A program made the translations under genes and the position numbers. The notes beneath the pieces are model-generated. The model saw only the letters and a list, made by a program, of their open reading frames with translations. It was not told the DNA's origin and did no database searches. Below, in pieces: positions 9,028 to 15,714 of a DNA stretch of 39,696 bases. The stretch comes from a virus, in IMG/VR virus record IMGVR_UViG_3300037070_002001, positions 1 to 39,696 of that record. One strand, given 5' to 3'. How positions within the stretch are numbered: the stretch's first letter is position 1; the number at the start of each line of letters is the position of its first letter.

Positions 9028-9443
9028 GCCACCACTCTAACCGGGGGAAACCTCATTCCGAAATGTAGGCCGTGAGGGGCGAGCATTGCCTTGTAACGTT
9101 GCAGGCACGCCTTTCCGATGTTGGGCTCACGCAAGATCTGCGCTTCGCTCAGCTGCACGAGGTCGCGCACTGTTTGCAATTGAAACGGCGCAGACATCTC
9201 ATTTATCCTAAAACGCGAGTACTTACACATCTGACGCAAGCGAACGGTATATCCTGGGCCGAGTTCGATATCGTCGAGATACGTGTCTAGAAACTTAGTG
9301 TTAGTCCAATTGTAGTGATCGCCATCGACGCTGACCGGCTCGAGCTCGTTTTCCGCGCGCGCGTTGTTGGCTACGACGATACGCAACAAGTCGATGGCCT
9401 CTGTTAATTTGCGAAGCACATCGATCATCATTGGATCGAGCAT
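9024..9443 (-). CDS. RNA polymerase alpha-CTD-like protein in the terminase operon
   Basis: 139 residues. Residues 1-70 are a helical, acidic N-terminal part of unknown fold. Residues about 78-131 closely resemble the C-terminal domain of bacterial RNA polymerase alpha: TVRDLVQLSEAQIL, then REPNIGKACLQRYKAML, then APHGLHFGMRF. From memory of the family, alphaproteobacterial RpoA has TPNFGRKSLNEIKEVL and MGLHLGM at the same places. The helix-hairpin-helix centre (NIGK, residues 108-111) is the part that binds DNA in alpha. The dimerising N-terminal domain and assembly residues of RpoA are absent, so this is not a polymerase subunit. It could recruit or block host polymerase, or be a DNA-binding small terminase. 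The start ATG 9443 has GAGG upstream. Confidence 0.78.
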   Translation of the reverse strand: MLDPMMIDVLRKLTEAIDLLRIVVANNARAENELEPVSVDGDHYNWTNTKFLDTYLDDIELGPGYTVRLRQMCKYSRFRINEMSAPFQLQTVRDLVQLSEAQILREPNIGKACLQRYKAMLAPHGLHFGMRFPPVRVVA

Positions 9444-9451
9444 GATTTACC

Positions 9452-9595
9452 TCATCGTTTTGTGCCGCACATCTGCGGTTCGTCACCATACGGTTCGCAT
9501 TGGGGTGGAGGTTTCTTAGCGGCCTTCTTTGCTGCGTCCGCGGGAATAGCAGCGAGAGCGATAAGCGAGAGCGTGATAGCAAAGAGTTTAAGCAT
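9452..9595 (-). CDS. Small secreted peptide with signal sequence (47 aa)
   Basis: ATG 9595 to TGA 9452, 47 residues. The first 21 residues read as a Sec signal peptide: MLK, hydrophobic core LFAITLSLIALAAI, then PADA before a likely signal peptidase I site. The mature part would be about 26 residues, basic and Pro-rich, starting AKKAAKKPPPQCEP, with two Cys (QCEPYGDEPQMCG) that could pair in the periplasm. GGAGG stands nine bases upstream, and the ATG overlaps the 3' end of the small terminase candidate by eight bases. No function is recognised. An envelope-targeted peptide is unexpected between packaging genes. Confidence 0.65.
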   Translation of the reverse strand: MLKLFAITLSLIALAAIPADAAKKAAKKPPPQCEPYGDEPQMCGTKR

Positions 9596-9830
9596 TGTCG
9601 TCATCCTCCAACATTTGTCGCAGCACAACTTTGATCTCGCCCTTGACCTCGTGCGTTTGGTCTTGCTTTGGTCTTCCCCAACCGCGCTCCATCAAGGCCA
9701 TGATAGCTTTGTATTTCAGATCATCGTTTGTGTCTTTTCCATTAGCCCAACCGGCCAATGTTCTGATGTTAGCCTCGGTGTACGCCCGACACAGGCTCTC
9801 GAGCCATATTCGATCTTTGATCTCAGGCAC
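9588..9830 (-). CDS. Candidate small terminase-associated protein
   Basis: 80 residues from GTG 9830. An in-frame TAA lies about 30 bases upstream and there is no ATG, so GTG is the likely start, although the best Shine-Dalgarno (AGGAGGGG) lies rather far upstream. The protein is helical and contains AIMALMERGWGRPKQDQ. From memory, this resembles a family common next to phage and prophage terminases, with a core like ALLDRGYGKPKQ. The tail is acidic (MLEDDDNA). Position at the head of the terminase group makes a small terminase, or a fragment-like relative, the leading guess. Its short length and the nearby alpha-CTD-like DNA-binding protein leave that role open. Confidence 0.6.
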   Translation of the reverse strand: MPEIKDRIWLESLCRAYTEANIRTLAGWANGKDTNDDLKYKAIMALMERGWGRPKQDQTHEVKGEIKVVLRQMLEDDDNA

Positions 9831-9898
9831 TTGATCAGGGGGATTGCCCCTCCTCTGTTAGCTATGTTACGGGAGCATACGCCTGCTGGAACCGTTGT

Positions 9899-10126
9899 CT
9901 AGGGGCTGATTTCCAGCTGGTTCAACTGCAACAAGTCTAGATTTCTCAAAGTCTCCACAATATTCCCATACGGGCCAAGATTAAAGGTTTCGCCCCCATT
10001 TACGCTACATTCAAGCATATACAGCATTCCTTCGCGAAGGATGGTGGCATCTATTGTCCGTCCTTCTTTACGTGTTGTTTTCACTGTTAGTAAACGCTCT
10101 GTTTTATTTTCTAGGAATTTTTTCAT
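9899..10126 (-). CDS. Hypothetical protein, 75 aa
   Basis: 75 residues from ATG 10126, with AAGGAG and AGGG upstream. Not recognised. It begins with a basic stretch (MKKFLENKTERLLTVKTTRK) followed by strand-like segments (TIDATILREGMLYMLECSVN) and a C-terminal leucine-rich helix (VETLRNLDLLQLNQLEI). It is a compact alpha/beta protein without Cys clusters or membrane segments. It lies between the 190-residue unknown and the terminase group, in the same direction. The base composition is more AT-rich than its neighbours. Confidence 0.6.
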   Translation of the reverse strand: MKKFLENKTERLLTVKTTRKEGRTIDATILREGMLYMLECSVNGGETFNLGPYGNIVETLRNLDLLQLNQLEISP

Positions 10127-10144
10127 ATTCCCTAATCTCCTTGA

Positions 10145-10717
10145 TCAAGTGAGGTACTGAGGTAATATGTCATCAAGGCTGTCATTTAATGATACGGCGT
10201 CGCGGATGGCGTCGAGGGGGTCTTCTATATCGCGGCGTATGGTTTCGACTGTCGTTCCTGGGATGGCTTCCTTGACCTTGATGACCTCGCGGTAGTTGTC
10301 GAGCATGGCGACTATTTCACCGATCGCGAAGACGACCATCTTTCTGCCATCCTGTACAACGGCGTGCGCATCCGCCATATCGCGCACCAGGGCCAGCACA
10401 GTGCCGTCTGCCAGGGTAGCCTCCCAGACACGGGGATCGAGCTTAAGCGCACCAGCGGCCTCCGCAGCCCGATCTAGGGCGTTGTAGGCTATCACCATGC
10501 GCGCCGCTTCCTCTTGGAGAGTTGGCAGATCTGCGTTCCAGAGAGCGGCATTGTATTTGTAGCGCTGGCGGTCAAATTTCTCCCGCATCGCAACATCCAC
10601 CAAGAGGCGGAGGCGGCCGGCGCCCCACTTGCGTTCCATGTCGATCGCCATGGCGTCGGCGCCGTCGCGGGAGGCGCAGCCTGCGATGTAGGTTCCATGG
10701 CTTGAGCTCCATTTCAT
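10145..10717 (-). CDS. Hypothetical helical protein, 190 aa
   Basis: 190 residues from ATG 10717 with GGGAG seven bases upstream. Not recognised. It appears almost entirely helical: TLQEEAARMVIAYNALDRAA, then WEATLADGTVLALVRDMADA and a helix containing GEIVAMLDNYREVIKVKEA. The acidic C-terminus is SLDDILPQYLT. There is no catalytic motif or membrane segment. It is the first gene after the repeat-rich intergenic region downstream of the primase-helicase, so it may open the leftward late transcription unit. Confidence 0.62.
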   Translation of the reverse strand: MKWSSSHGTYIAGCASRDGADAMAIDMERKWGAGRLRLLVDVAMREKFDRQRYKYNAALWNADLPTLQEEAARMVIAYNALDRAAEAAGALKLDPRVWEATLADGTVLALVRDMADAHAVVQDGRKMVVFAIGEIVAMLDNYREVIKVKEAIPGTTVETIRRDIEDPLDAIRDAVSLNDSLDDILPQYLT

Positions 10718-10768
10718 GATCTGGCTCCCTTGTTTGTCTTTTCGCCATTTCGGCTCTCGTTTTTGGGG

Positions 10769-10790
10769 TACGCTAACGCTACGCTAACGC
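10769..10790. repeat. Tandem 11-bp repeat
   Basis: Two perfect head-to-tail copies of TACGCTAACGC in the intergenic region after the primase-helicase gene. They could be protein-binding iterons. No further copies are seen nearby. Confidence 0.8.
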
Positions 10791-10876
10791 ACGAGACGGG
10801 ACGAGCCGTGCCCACCCCTCCTCGGGTCGGGGGTGGGACGGGTCCTGGGACGATTTTTTCTGGTGATTTCATAGAC

Positions 10877-10932
10877 TTATCAAAAATCGTACCGCATCGT
10901 CCAACCCCCATAGGACGATGGGATTTTGATAA
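10877..10932. repeat. Nested inverted repeat
   Basis: The outer arms are TTATCAAAA (10877-10885) and TTTTGATAA (10924-10932). The inner arms are CATCGTCC (10895-10902) and GGACGATG (10913-10920) around a 10-base loop. Both pairs are perfect. On the minus strand the inner hairpin is followed nine bases later by a run of five T, so a weak terminator for the primase-helicase transcript is possible. A binding site or origin element is equally possible. Confidence 0.65.
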
Positions 10933-10974
10933 AATGGAACCTTAGCGTGAGACGGCATCTGGGACGGTAGTTTC

Positions 10975-13149
10975 CTAGCCAAAATTGGTGTTTTCATCGT
11001 CGTCTCTGCCTCCTACTCCTATCTCCTTCTCGCCCTTTACGGTAAGGCGATACCTGCCACGATGTATCTCAATTAGCCTGTCGCTTTTTAGGTTCATGCA
11101 CATTCTTCCGACTGCGCTTTTGCTGGAACCTATCCTGGCGGCCAGGTCAGCCAGGGACGCCCTGTTGCTGCGGTAAATCTGGCGCAGCAGCTTGTCCTCT
11201 CCGGTCTGTTGTTCCGCCTCTGCCGCCGCCAGGTCCTCATCGGAGAGCGGCTTGGCGACGGCGTTGGGCATGCGCCTGTCCTTGGCGTCCTTGACCCTCT
11301 CCGACTGCCCGACAGCAATTTCAAAGCTGACGGGGTTGAACTCTGGCCCGCGGAACTTGCCCTGCCAGTGCATGGTGACTTGCTTTTCGGAGTTGCTCCA
11401 TAGCGTCAAGTTCCCGTCGATCTCGTTCAAGAAGGAACTTCCTCCCATGGGAAGGAGGTTATCCCGCGCTGCATTTTTGATAGGGTGGCAGTTCACGATC
11501 ACCGACGGCTTGCCGGGCAGGAACGTCAGCTCTCTCAGCAGTCTGGCGTAGGCGCCCTGCTGGCTGTTGCTGTTCTGGTCATCGCCGGGGAAATACGCCG
11601 CCGCGGTATCGACTATTACGAGTACTAGGTCATCGATCTCCGCGGCCGCGGCACGTATTTCCGGCATCCTGCTGGCGATATCAACGACGCCCGCCACAAA
11701 CCGCATTTTCAGGCTCTCGGCGTGAAACCCGTAGGTATCGGCCAGGATCATGAACCTGGCGCGGATATCGTCCGGGTTCTCGCCGGCAAGCAACAGCACA
11801 GTGCCCTTAAGGACCGGACAGCCGTGCATCATCTGCCCCCTGGCGACGCACTGGGCGATGTACATCGCGACGGCCGTCTTGCCGTGCCCCGTCCTGGCGG
11901 TAAGGGAGTATAGGTATCCGCGTTGCAGGATGCCGTCGATCAGGTACGCCGGAGGGGTAAACCCGGCCACGAATTGCTCTGCCGTGAGAACCAATGGGCC
12001 GGAACTGTGCTGTCTTTGTTCTTCTGGCGTGACGAATTTACTCTGGAATGTCGCGGATGTCGCGGATCTCCCCTTCTTGGCGTAGATGGCCACGGCCTCG
12101 TCGAGGTTCCGGCATCCCTGTATCTTACCCTCGGTGAACCGCCTGATGGCGTAGCTGCATTTCTCGACCACCAATTCCGGCCCTTTGCCTGGCCGGGTAA
12201 GGTCCGTATTGCGTGAGTATTGCGGCCATACGGCATCGATTAGCTGCTGTGGCGTAGGGCAGGCGCCAGTCTCCCCGATCAGCTGTATCAGCACCGCGGC
12301 AACGGTTTTGGTGAGGTAAATGTCGCGGCCGTCATTGACGCGGCCTGGGCCGAGTGGCCCCATTTCACGTGAAATAGGCCCTGTGTTAACTTTCTCCCCC
12401 TGATTTGAGGGAACGGACAGTCCTGCATGGTCCGTTTGAATAGGGGGGAATAAAATGACCAGATGCTCAAAAGAATATTCCCGCTGGCCAGGCTCCTTGA
12501 GGGGCGCGATGTAGGTTAGCTCTACTTGCCTGCCAGGCTTGACGGGCCAGGCGATCGAGCCGGCCAGCCGCATCACCCTCGAGGGGTTGGCGACCGTGAC
12601 ATCCCCGTTTAGAGCCTGCGCAATGCCCCGTATAAGGGCCGTGATGGCGCCGTGGTCGGTGACTGGCTCCTCGAGCCGCCACCACAGCTGGGCCCTCCTG
12701 TAGGGCTCCCTGCCCGTTACAACGATGATTGTCGGTTTGTTCTCGAGATAGACGGATTTAGCCGCCTCGGCCACGCCGGGGTCGTCGAGATCCGCATAAC
12801 CGCACGTCAGCGCCCACACGTCATTGTCAGAGGCGCGGCCGAATGGCGGCGTCTCCGGCCGGCGCAGCGCGGCGCCGACATACACATTGCACTGAGGAGT
12901 AGTGTTTAATTTGACCGCTTTCTCCACCAGCTCGTCGAGCCTGTCAGTGCCGAATAACTCGGCGTGGCGGAGGGGATACCTTCCGTCCGAATTGGGGACG
13001 TGGTCCGTCCAAGACAGCTCGATCAAGCCCTCATGGAACCCGTCGAGATAGCCGCCAAAGAGGTGCTCGAGGTGCTCCGCCATTGCGGATGCATTGGGAA
13101 CCGGGAGCGGGTGGATGTTGCTTGTTGGGGGTCTATCTGATATATCCAT
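10975..13149 (-). CDS. Primase-helicase (AEP-type primase, RecA-like ATPase, winged helix)
   Basis: 724 residues from ATG 13149 (MDISDRPP). An upstream in-frame ATG at 13209 lies inside the terminator hairpin and is rejected. Residues about 30-260 look like an archaeo-eukaryotic-type primase/RepB-like domain: CGYADLDDP with D120 and D122, REPYRRAQLWWRLEEPV, and NPSRVMRLAGSIAWP. Residues about 390-620 are a RecA-like ATPase of the DnaB/RepA type: Walker A SLTARTGHGKTAVAMY (K424), GTVLLLAGENPDDIRARF, Walker B LVLVIVDTAAAYFPGDD (D514), and VIVNCHP. Residues about 650-705 form a winged helix (ASLADLAARIGSSKSAVGRM). It would unwind the phage origin and prime DNA for a host polymerase, as no polymerase gene is visible. 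Confidence 0.85.
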   Translation of the reverse strand: MDISDRPPTSNIHPLPVPNASAMAEHLEHLFGGYLDGFHEGLIELSWTDHVPNSDGRYPLRHAELFGTDRLDELVEKAVKLNTTPQCNVYVGAALRRPETPPFGRASDNDVWALTCGYADLDDPGVAEAAKSVYLENKPTIIVVTGREPYRRAQLWWRLEEPVTDHGAITALIRGIAQALNGDVTVANPSRVMRLAGSIAWPVKPGRQVELTYIAPLKEPGQREYSFEHLVILFPPIQTDHAGLSVPSNQGEKVNTGPISREMGPLGPGRVNDGRDIYLTKTVAAVLIQLIGETGACPTPQQLIDAVWPQYSRNTDLTRPGKGPELVVEKCSYAIRRFTEGKIQGCRNLDEAVAIYAKKGRSATSATFQSKFVTPEEQRQHSSGPLVLTAEQFVAGFTPPAYLIDGILQRGYLYSLTARTGHGKTAVAMYIAQCVARGQMMHGCPVLKGTVLLLAGENPDDIRARFMILADTYGFHAESLKMRFVAGVVDIASRMPEIRAAAAEIDDLVLVIVDTAAAYFPGDDQNSNSQQGAYARLLRELTFLPGKPSVIVNCHPIKNAARDNLLPMGGSSFLNEIDGNLTLWSNSEKQVTMHWQGKFRGPEFNPVSFEIAVGQSERVKDAKDRRMPNAVAKPLSDEDLAAAEAEQQTGEDKLLRQIYRSNRASLADLAARIGSSKSAVGRMCMNLKSDRLIEIHRGRYRLTVKGEKEIGVGGRDDDENTNFG

Positions 13150-13187
13150 TGTAATACCTGACTTCCTGCTTTGGCGGTAGGAACGGG

Positions 13188-13224
13188 AAAAAGCCGGGGG
13201 GAACGGCATGCTCCCCCCGGCTTT
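13188..13224 (-). terminator. Rho-independent terminator
   Basis: A perfect 12-bp stem has arms AAAGCCGGGGGG (13190-13201) and CCCCCCGGCTTT (13213-13224) around an 11-base loop. In minus-strand transcripts the stem runs into TTTTT (13192-13188). It sits just after the putative ssDNA-binding gene and before the primase-helicase start, so it should limit read-through into the latter. It also rules out the longer primase start. Confidence 0.9.
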
Positions 13225-13252
13225 CTATTTGATACCTCGATGACAGTGAAAT

Positions 13253-13912
13253 CTAGCCAAAATCGTCGGAGGCGGCCGAGTCTGCCGGCGCGTTCTGGTC
13301 CACCCATGGCGGCTGCGGCACTGGCGTGGTGTGCGACGCCGTCGAGGCCCTCGGCACGAACACCAGATCGGCCGGACGCGCAGCCCATCCGGATATCTTG
13401 AACACCGGGTGGTAGTTGGTCGAGCTTTGCGCTCCCTTGCCGCTCTTGACCGGGATGACGCGATCGACGACGACGACGGGCAGTTTGCCGGCGTTGTTCT
13501 TCTTCTGACTATCGTAGAGCGGGATCAGGTGCTCCATTGACGCCATGAAGGCCTTGCTGTTGCCGGTGATCTCCCTGACGTCTCCGCCGCACGATTTTTC
13601 CAGCTTGACCAGGATCCGCACGCCAGGCTTGTAGTCCTGCGACGGCTGGTCCGGGTACGGCTCGCCCAACCTCACCAAGACCATCTGCGGCGCCTGGCCC
13701 GCCATGAAATGCATCCAGCCCGTCTCGATATTCTCGAGATCCATGATGCATTTGAAGCCAGCGGTGATATCGACGGGCTCGCTGACGAAATTTCCGTCTT
13801 GATCCTGCACGCGATCAATCCGGGTAAAGCGTCCGGCGCGTGCGTCGTACTTCACAAGCGGGGTGAAGTCCGCGCCGTTGACCTTCTCGGGATAACCAAA
13901 GATGTTTGCCAT
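13253..13912 (-). CDS. Putative single-stranded DNA-binding protein
   Basis: 219 residues from ATG 13912 (MANIFGYP), with AGGAAA upstream. An in-frame ATG at 13936 has no better signal. Not recognised with certainty. The protein is strand-rich (FTPLVKYDARAGRFTRIDRV, MVLVRLGEPY, VRILVKLEKSCGGDVREITG) with a disordered Pro-rich tail that ends in acidic residues plus an aromatic (AASDDFG). An acidic aromatic tail is typical of phage and bacterial ssDNA-binding proteins, where it contacts replication partners. Its place beside the primase-helicase and nucleases supports this. A strong terminator follows it, as expected for a protein made in higher amounts than its neighbours. Confidence 0.6.
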   Translation of the reverse strand: MANIFGYPEKVNGADFTPLVKYDARAGRFTRIDRVQDQDGNFVSEPVDITAGFKCIMDLENIETGWMHFMAGQAPQMVLVRLGEPYPDQPSQDYKPGVRILVKLEKSCGGDVREITGNSKAFMASMEHLIPLYDSQKKNNAGKLPVVVVDRVIPVKSGKGAQSSTNYHPVFKISGWAARPADLVFVPRASTASHTTPVPQPPWVDQNAPADSAASDDFG

Positions 13913-13968
13913 TTCACTGTTTCCTATTTTCACCATTTCGCAACTGGGCGCCAGTTGCCAGCGTTCTG

Positions 13969-14139
13969 TTATTCCTTATCGAGCGCGGCGCGGGCGATGT
14001 CGCGAGCTTCCTCACATGAAGAAGGCCAACCGGCTATCTTGCGCAGCGCCGCCTCCAGCGTCTCGATGCGGTTGCGCAGGAGAATGACCTCGTCCATTGC
14101 GGCACTCAACATGGGCGCTGTCAGATGATCATTATTCAT
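13969..14139 (-). CDS. Small coiled-coil protein, paralogue of the upstream gene
   Basis: 56 residues from ATG 14139 to TAA 13969. Its core NRIETLEAALRKIA and end EEARDIARAALDKE match the upstream gene (EARIEALEAALRKIA, EEARNIARAALDKDAG). The middle part and N-terminus differ, so the pair looks like an old tandem duplication. The start overlaps the previous stop as TAATG. It probably forms a short helical hairpin or coiled-coil dimer. Such small proteins are common in phage early regions and have no assigned function. Confidence 0.7.
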   Translation of the reverse strand: MNNDHLTAPMLSAAMDEVILLRNRIETLEAALRKIAGWPSSCEEARDIARAALDKE

Positions 14140-14324
14140 TATCCTGCGTCCTTATCGAGCGCGGCGCGGGCGATATTGCGGGCTTCTTCGATCTCGTCCC
14201 AAGCGGGACCAAAATCACCGTTCTCGCTATAGTCTGCGATCTTGCGCAGCGCCGCTTCCAGCGCTTCAATGCGGGCCTCTACCTCTTCGATACGCGCAAA
14301 CGGCTCAAAATTTAACGTGCTCAT
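14139..14324 (-). CDS. Small coiled-coil protein, 61 aa
   Basis: 61 residues. It consists of a Leu/Ala/Glu heptad helix (RIEEVEARIEALEAALRKIA) and an acidic loop (DYSENGDFGPAWDEI), closed by EEARNIARAALDKDAG. It is the longer member of a tandem paralogous pair with the next gene downstream. The ribosome binding site is poor, and the start lies three bases after the nuclease stop, so coupling is likely. No function is recognised. Confidence 0.7.
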   Translation of the reverse strand: MSTLNFEPFARIEEVEARIEALEAALRKIADYSENGDFGPAWDEIEEARNIARAALDKDAG

Positions 14325-14327
14325 AGC

Positions 14328-15068
14328 TCAAATATTCCAATACCGATACGCCAAGTCGCGCGCACGTGGCGATTGCCAAAGATAGTTGTCGAGGTCAGGC
14401 GCCGTGTTCATGACAAACCAGGCAATTTCGTTGCTGTTGTCAAGGAAGCTCTCGACGCGAAGCGCGAGGGAATACAGCGCGTCTCTCGCCTTGATGCGCT
14501 CCTCGTCCGTAAGTGTGTATGTCTCGACCTTCTTTGGCGTAACGTAGGTGAGGCCTCCTTTCATGTTGTCACCATCGTAGCCGGTATAGAACGCGACTTG
14601 CCTCGCGTGTCCTGGCCTGGCCTCGCTTGGCATCTTATCCGTCGTCTTGAGATCTATGACGAGGGCCTTTGCGATCCACTCAAAATCGAGGATGCCAAAG
14701 ATCTTATATTTTAGCCCCTTGGGATGCCACTCGACCACCTTCTGCACCGCGGACGGTTTACCGTGAGGGCGTAGATGGTCTACCGCCAAGGCAACCATGT
14801 CCCCGATCGTGTCGCGGTAGTGATCCCTGCGGCTGTCTCCAGACAGACGCATTAGATCGTCATACTTTTTAACGGCTATATCGACACAAGTGAATAGCAG
14901 TGAGCCAGGATTGCACAGTGCGTGAGTGACGCCATGCTCGACCGCGGTGCCTCGGTGCGCGAGAGGCGAGCTGAGTTGCTTCTCCCTGATTATCTTTTCC
15001 AACACGAACATTGCGGGAGACGTAGCGAATTGATTGAGGCTCGACGGTGAGTGGCGATCGATCAGCAT
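14328..15068 (-). CDS. PD-(D/E)XK nuclease, RecB/Cas4-like
   Basis: 246 residues from ATG 15068 (MLIDRHSP), preferred over 15143 because AGGGG lies seven bases upstream. The sequence shows the RecB-type nuclease order: SPSSLNQFATSPAMF near the start, AHRGTAVEHGVTHAL with H38 and E44, the first acidic site FGILDFEW (D128), VIDLKTTDKM (D139, K141), and the Q motif HARQVAFYTGY (Q157). These are the metal and DNA-backbone residues of this superfamily. It is probably an exonuclease for recombination or DNA end processing, or for host DNA breakdown. Its start overlaps the VRR-NUC gene by seven bases, suggesting that the two nucleases are made together. Confidence 0.8.
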   Translation of the reverse strand: MLIDRHSPSSLNQFATSPAMFVLEKIIREKQLSSPLAHRGTAVEHGVTHALCNPGSLLFTCVDIAVKKYDDLMRLSGDSRRDHYRDTIGDMVALAVDHLRPHGKPSAVQKVVEWHPKGLKYKIFGILDFEWIAKALVIDLKTTDKMPSEARPGHARQVAFYTGYDGDNMKGGLTYVTPKKVETYTLTDEERIKARDALYSLALRVESFLDNSNEIAWFVMNTAPDLDNYLWQSPRARDLAYRYWNI

Positions 15069-15424
15069 AATTCTACCCCTGGCTTGAGAGCGCCGACGTT
15101 TTTCAGAAAATAATGCGCGTCGTCTATCGAATGAATGACGCAATACTGATGCGTAATCTTATCGCAAAGATCCCGAAATTGCTTTTGCTCCCGGGACAAC
15201 CGGCCGCCCTTGGCCTTTAGCTCGAGCCACACTATCCTCCCCATTGGCATCATGACGCCGACATCGGGAACGCCGGCCTGGACGCCCTCGGCCTTGAGCT
15301 TCCTGGCAACGGAGATGTTACGCAGTCCGCCATTTGGAATGGCAAATGCGTAACATTCCTTGCGCAGCGCGACTTTGAGAAACGCGAACAGCGCCACTTG
15401 CAGCTTGTGCTCGTCATCTTTCAT
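15062..15424 (-). CDS. VRR-NUC domain nuclease
   Basis: 120 residues from ATG 15424 (MKDDEHKLQV), which overlaps the previous stop as ATGA. The upstream in-frame ATG at 15559 would lie inside that gene. It is a minimal VRR-NUC type PD-(D/E)XK nuclease: helix with E5 and Q9, NGGLRNISVARKLKAEGVQA, the catalytic GVPDVGVMMP (D54), then VWLELKAKGGRLSREQKQF (E68, K70). Stand-alone viral VRR-NUC proteins act on structured DNA such as Holliday-junction-like branches (family knowledge). A role in resolving replication or packaging intermediates is inferred. Confidence 0.85.
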   Translation of the reverse strand: MKDDEHKLQVALFAFLKVALRKECYAFAIPNGGLRNISVARKLKAEGVQAGVPDVGVMMPMGRIVWLELKAKGGRLSREQKQFRDLCDKITHQYCVIHSIDDAHYFLKNVGALKPGVELC

Positions 15425-15714
15425 TTCGTTGCGCCAATTCTGAGCCGGTATTTGTAAAGACCCTCTTTGATCCTGACACGATCGACGATGCGGGAGCCAT
15501 ATTTTGGTTTTCGAAAATCCCTCAAGCGCGCGCTTACGGACGCCTCGCTGCCCCTGCACTCGTCGGCTATCTTCGCCAGGGTCCTGAACTCCCCGTCCTG
15601 CATCAGCCTATATACCCGCAGCAACTGACCTCTTAACCTGGCGTAGTCCACGTACGGGTCGTAGGTGAACCCATCAAATGCGATCTGCTCAGGAGGATCT
15701 GGGAGTTTAGTCAT
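15421..15714 (-). CDS. Winged-helix DNA-binding protein, 97 aa
   Basis: 97 residues. The centre reads as a winged helix-turn-helix: GQLLRVYRLMQDGEFRTLAK, then IADECRGSEASVSARLRDFR, with a two-strand wing SRIVDRVRIKEGLYKYRLRI. The family is not clear. It resembles helix-turn-helix proteins often encoded beside phage VRR-NUC and replication genes. It overlaps both neighbours as ATGA, so it is translated in one coupled run from the GcrA homologue to the nucleases. A regulatory or replication-accessory role is inferred. Confidence 0.7.
   Translation of the reverse strand: MTKLPDPPEQIAFDGFTYDPYVDYARLRGQLLRVYRLMQDGEFRTLAKIADECRGSEASVSARLRDFRKPKYGSRIVDRVRIKEGLYKYRLRIGATK

Larger units (their letters stand above)
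10718..10974. other. Repeat-rich intergenic region, candidate origin or promoter region
   Basis: 257 bases between the 3' end of the primase-helicase gene and the start of the next gene. It holds two tandem copies of TACGCTAACGC (10769-10779 and 10780-10790), four GGGACG hexamers (10798, 10835, 10847, 10961), a related AGGACG at 10912, an AT-rich run (about 10853-10888) and a nested inverted repeat (10877-10932). Iterated short sites next to an AT-rich stretch and a replication gene are typical of a replication origin or a control region (inference). A 65-codon minus-strand frame also crosses it but lacks a ribosome binding site. Confidence 0.45.

Noticed and set aside
10714-10911. 65-codon minus-strand frame in the intergenic region after the primase-helicase
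   Set aside because: Its stop overlaps the next start as ATGA, which is tempting, but it has no ribosome binding site and crosses the tandem and inverted repeats. The region is better read as non-coding.
13150-13209. Longer N-terminus for the primase-helicase
   Set aside because: The extra 20 codons fall on the terminator hairpin, and ATG 13149 has its own upstream signal.
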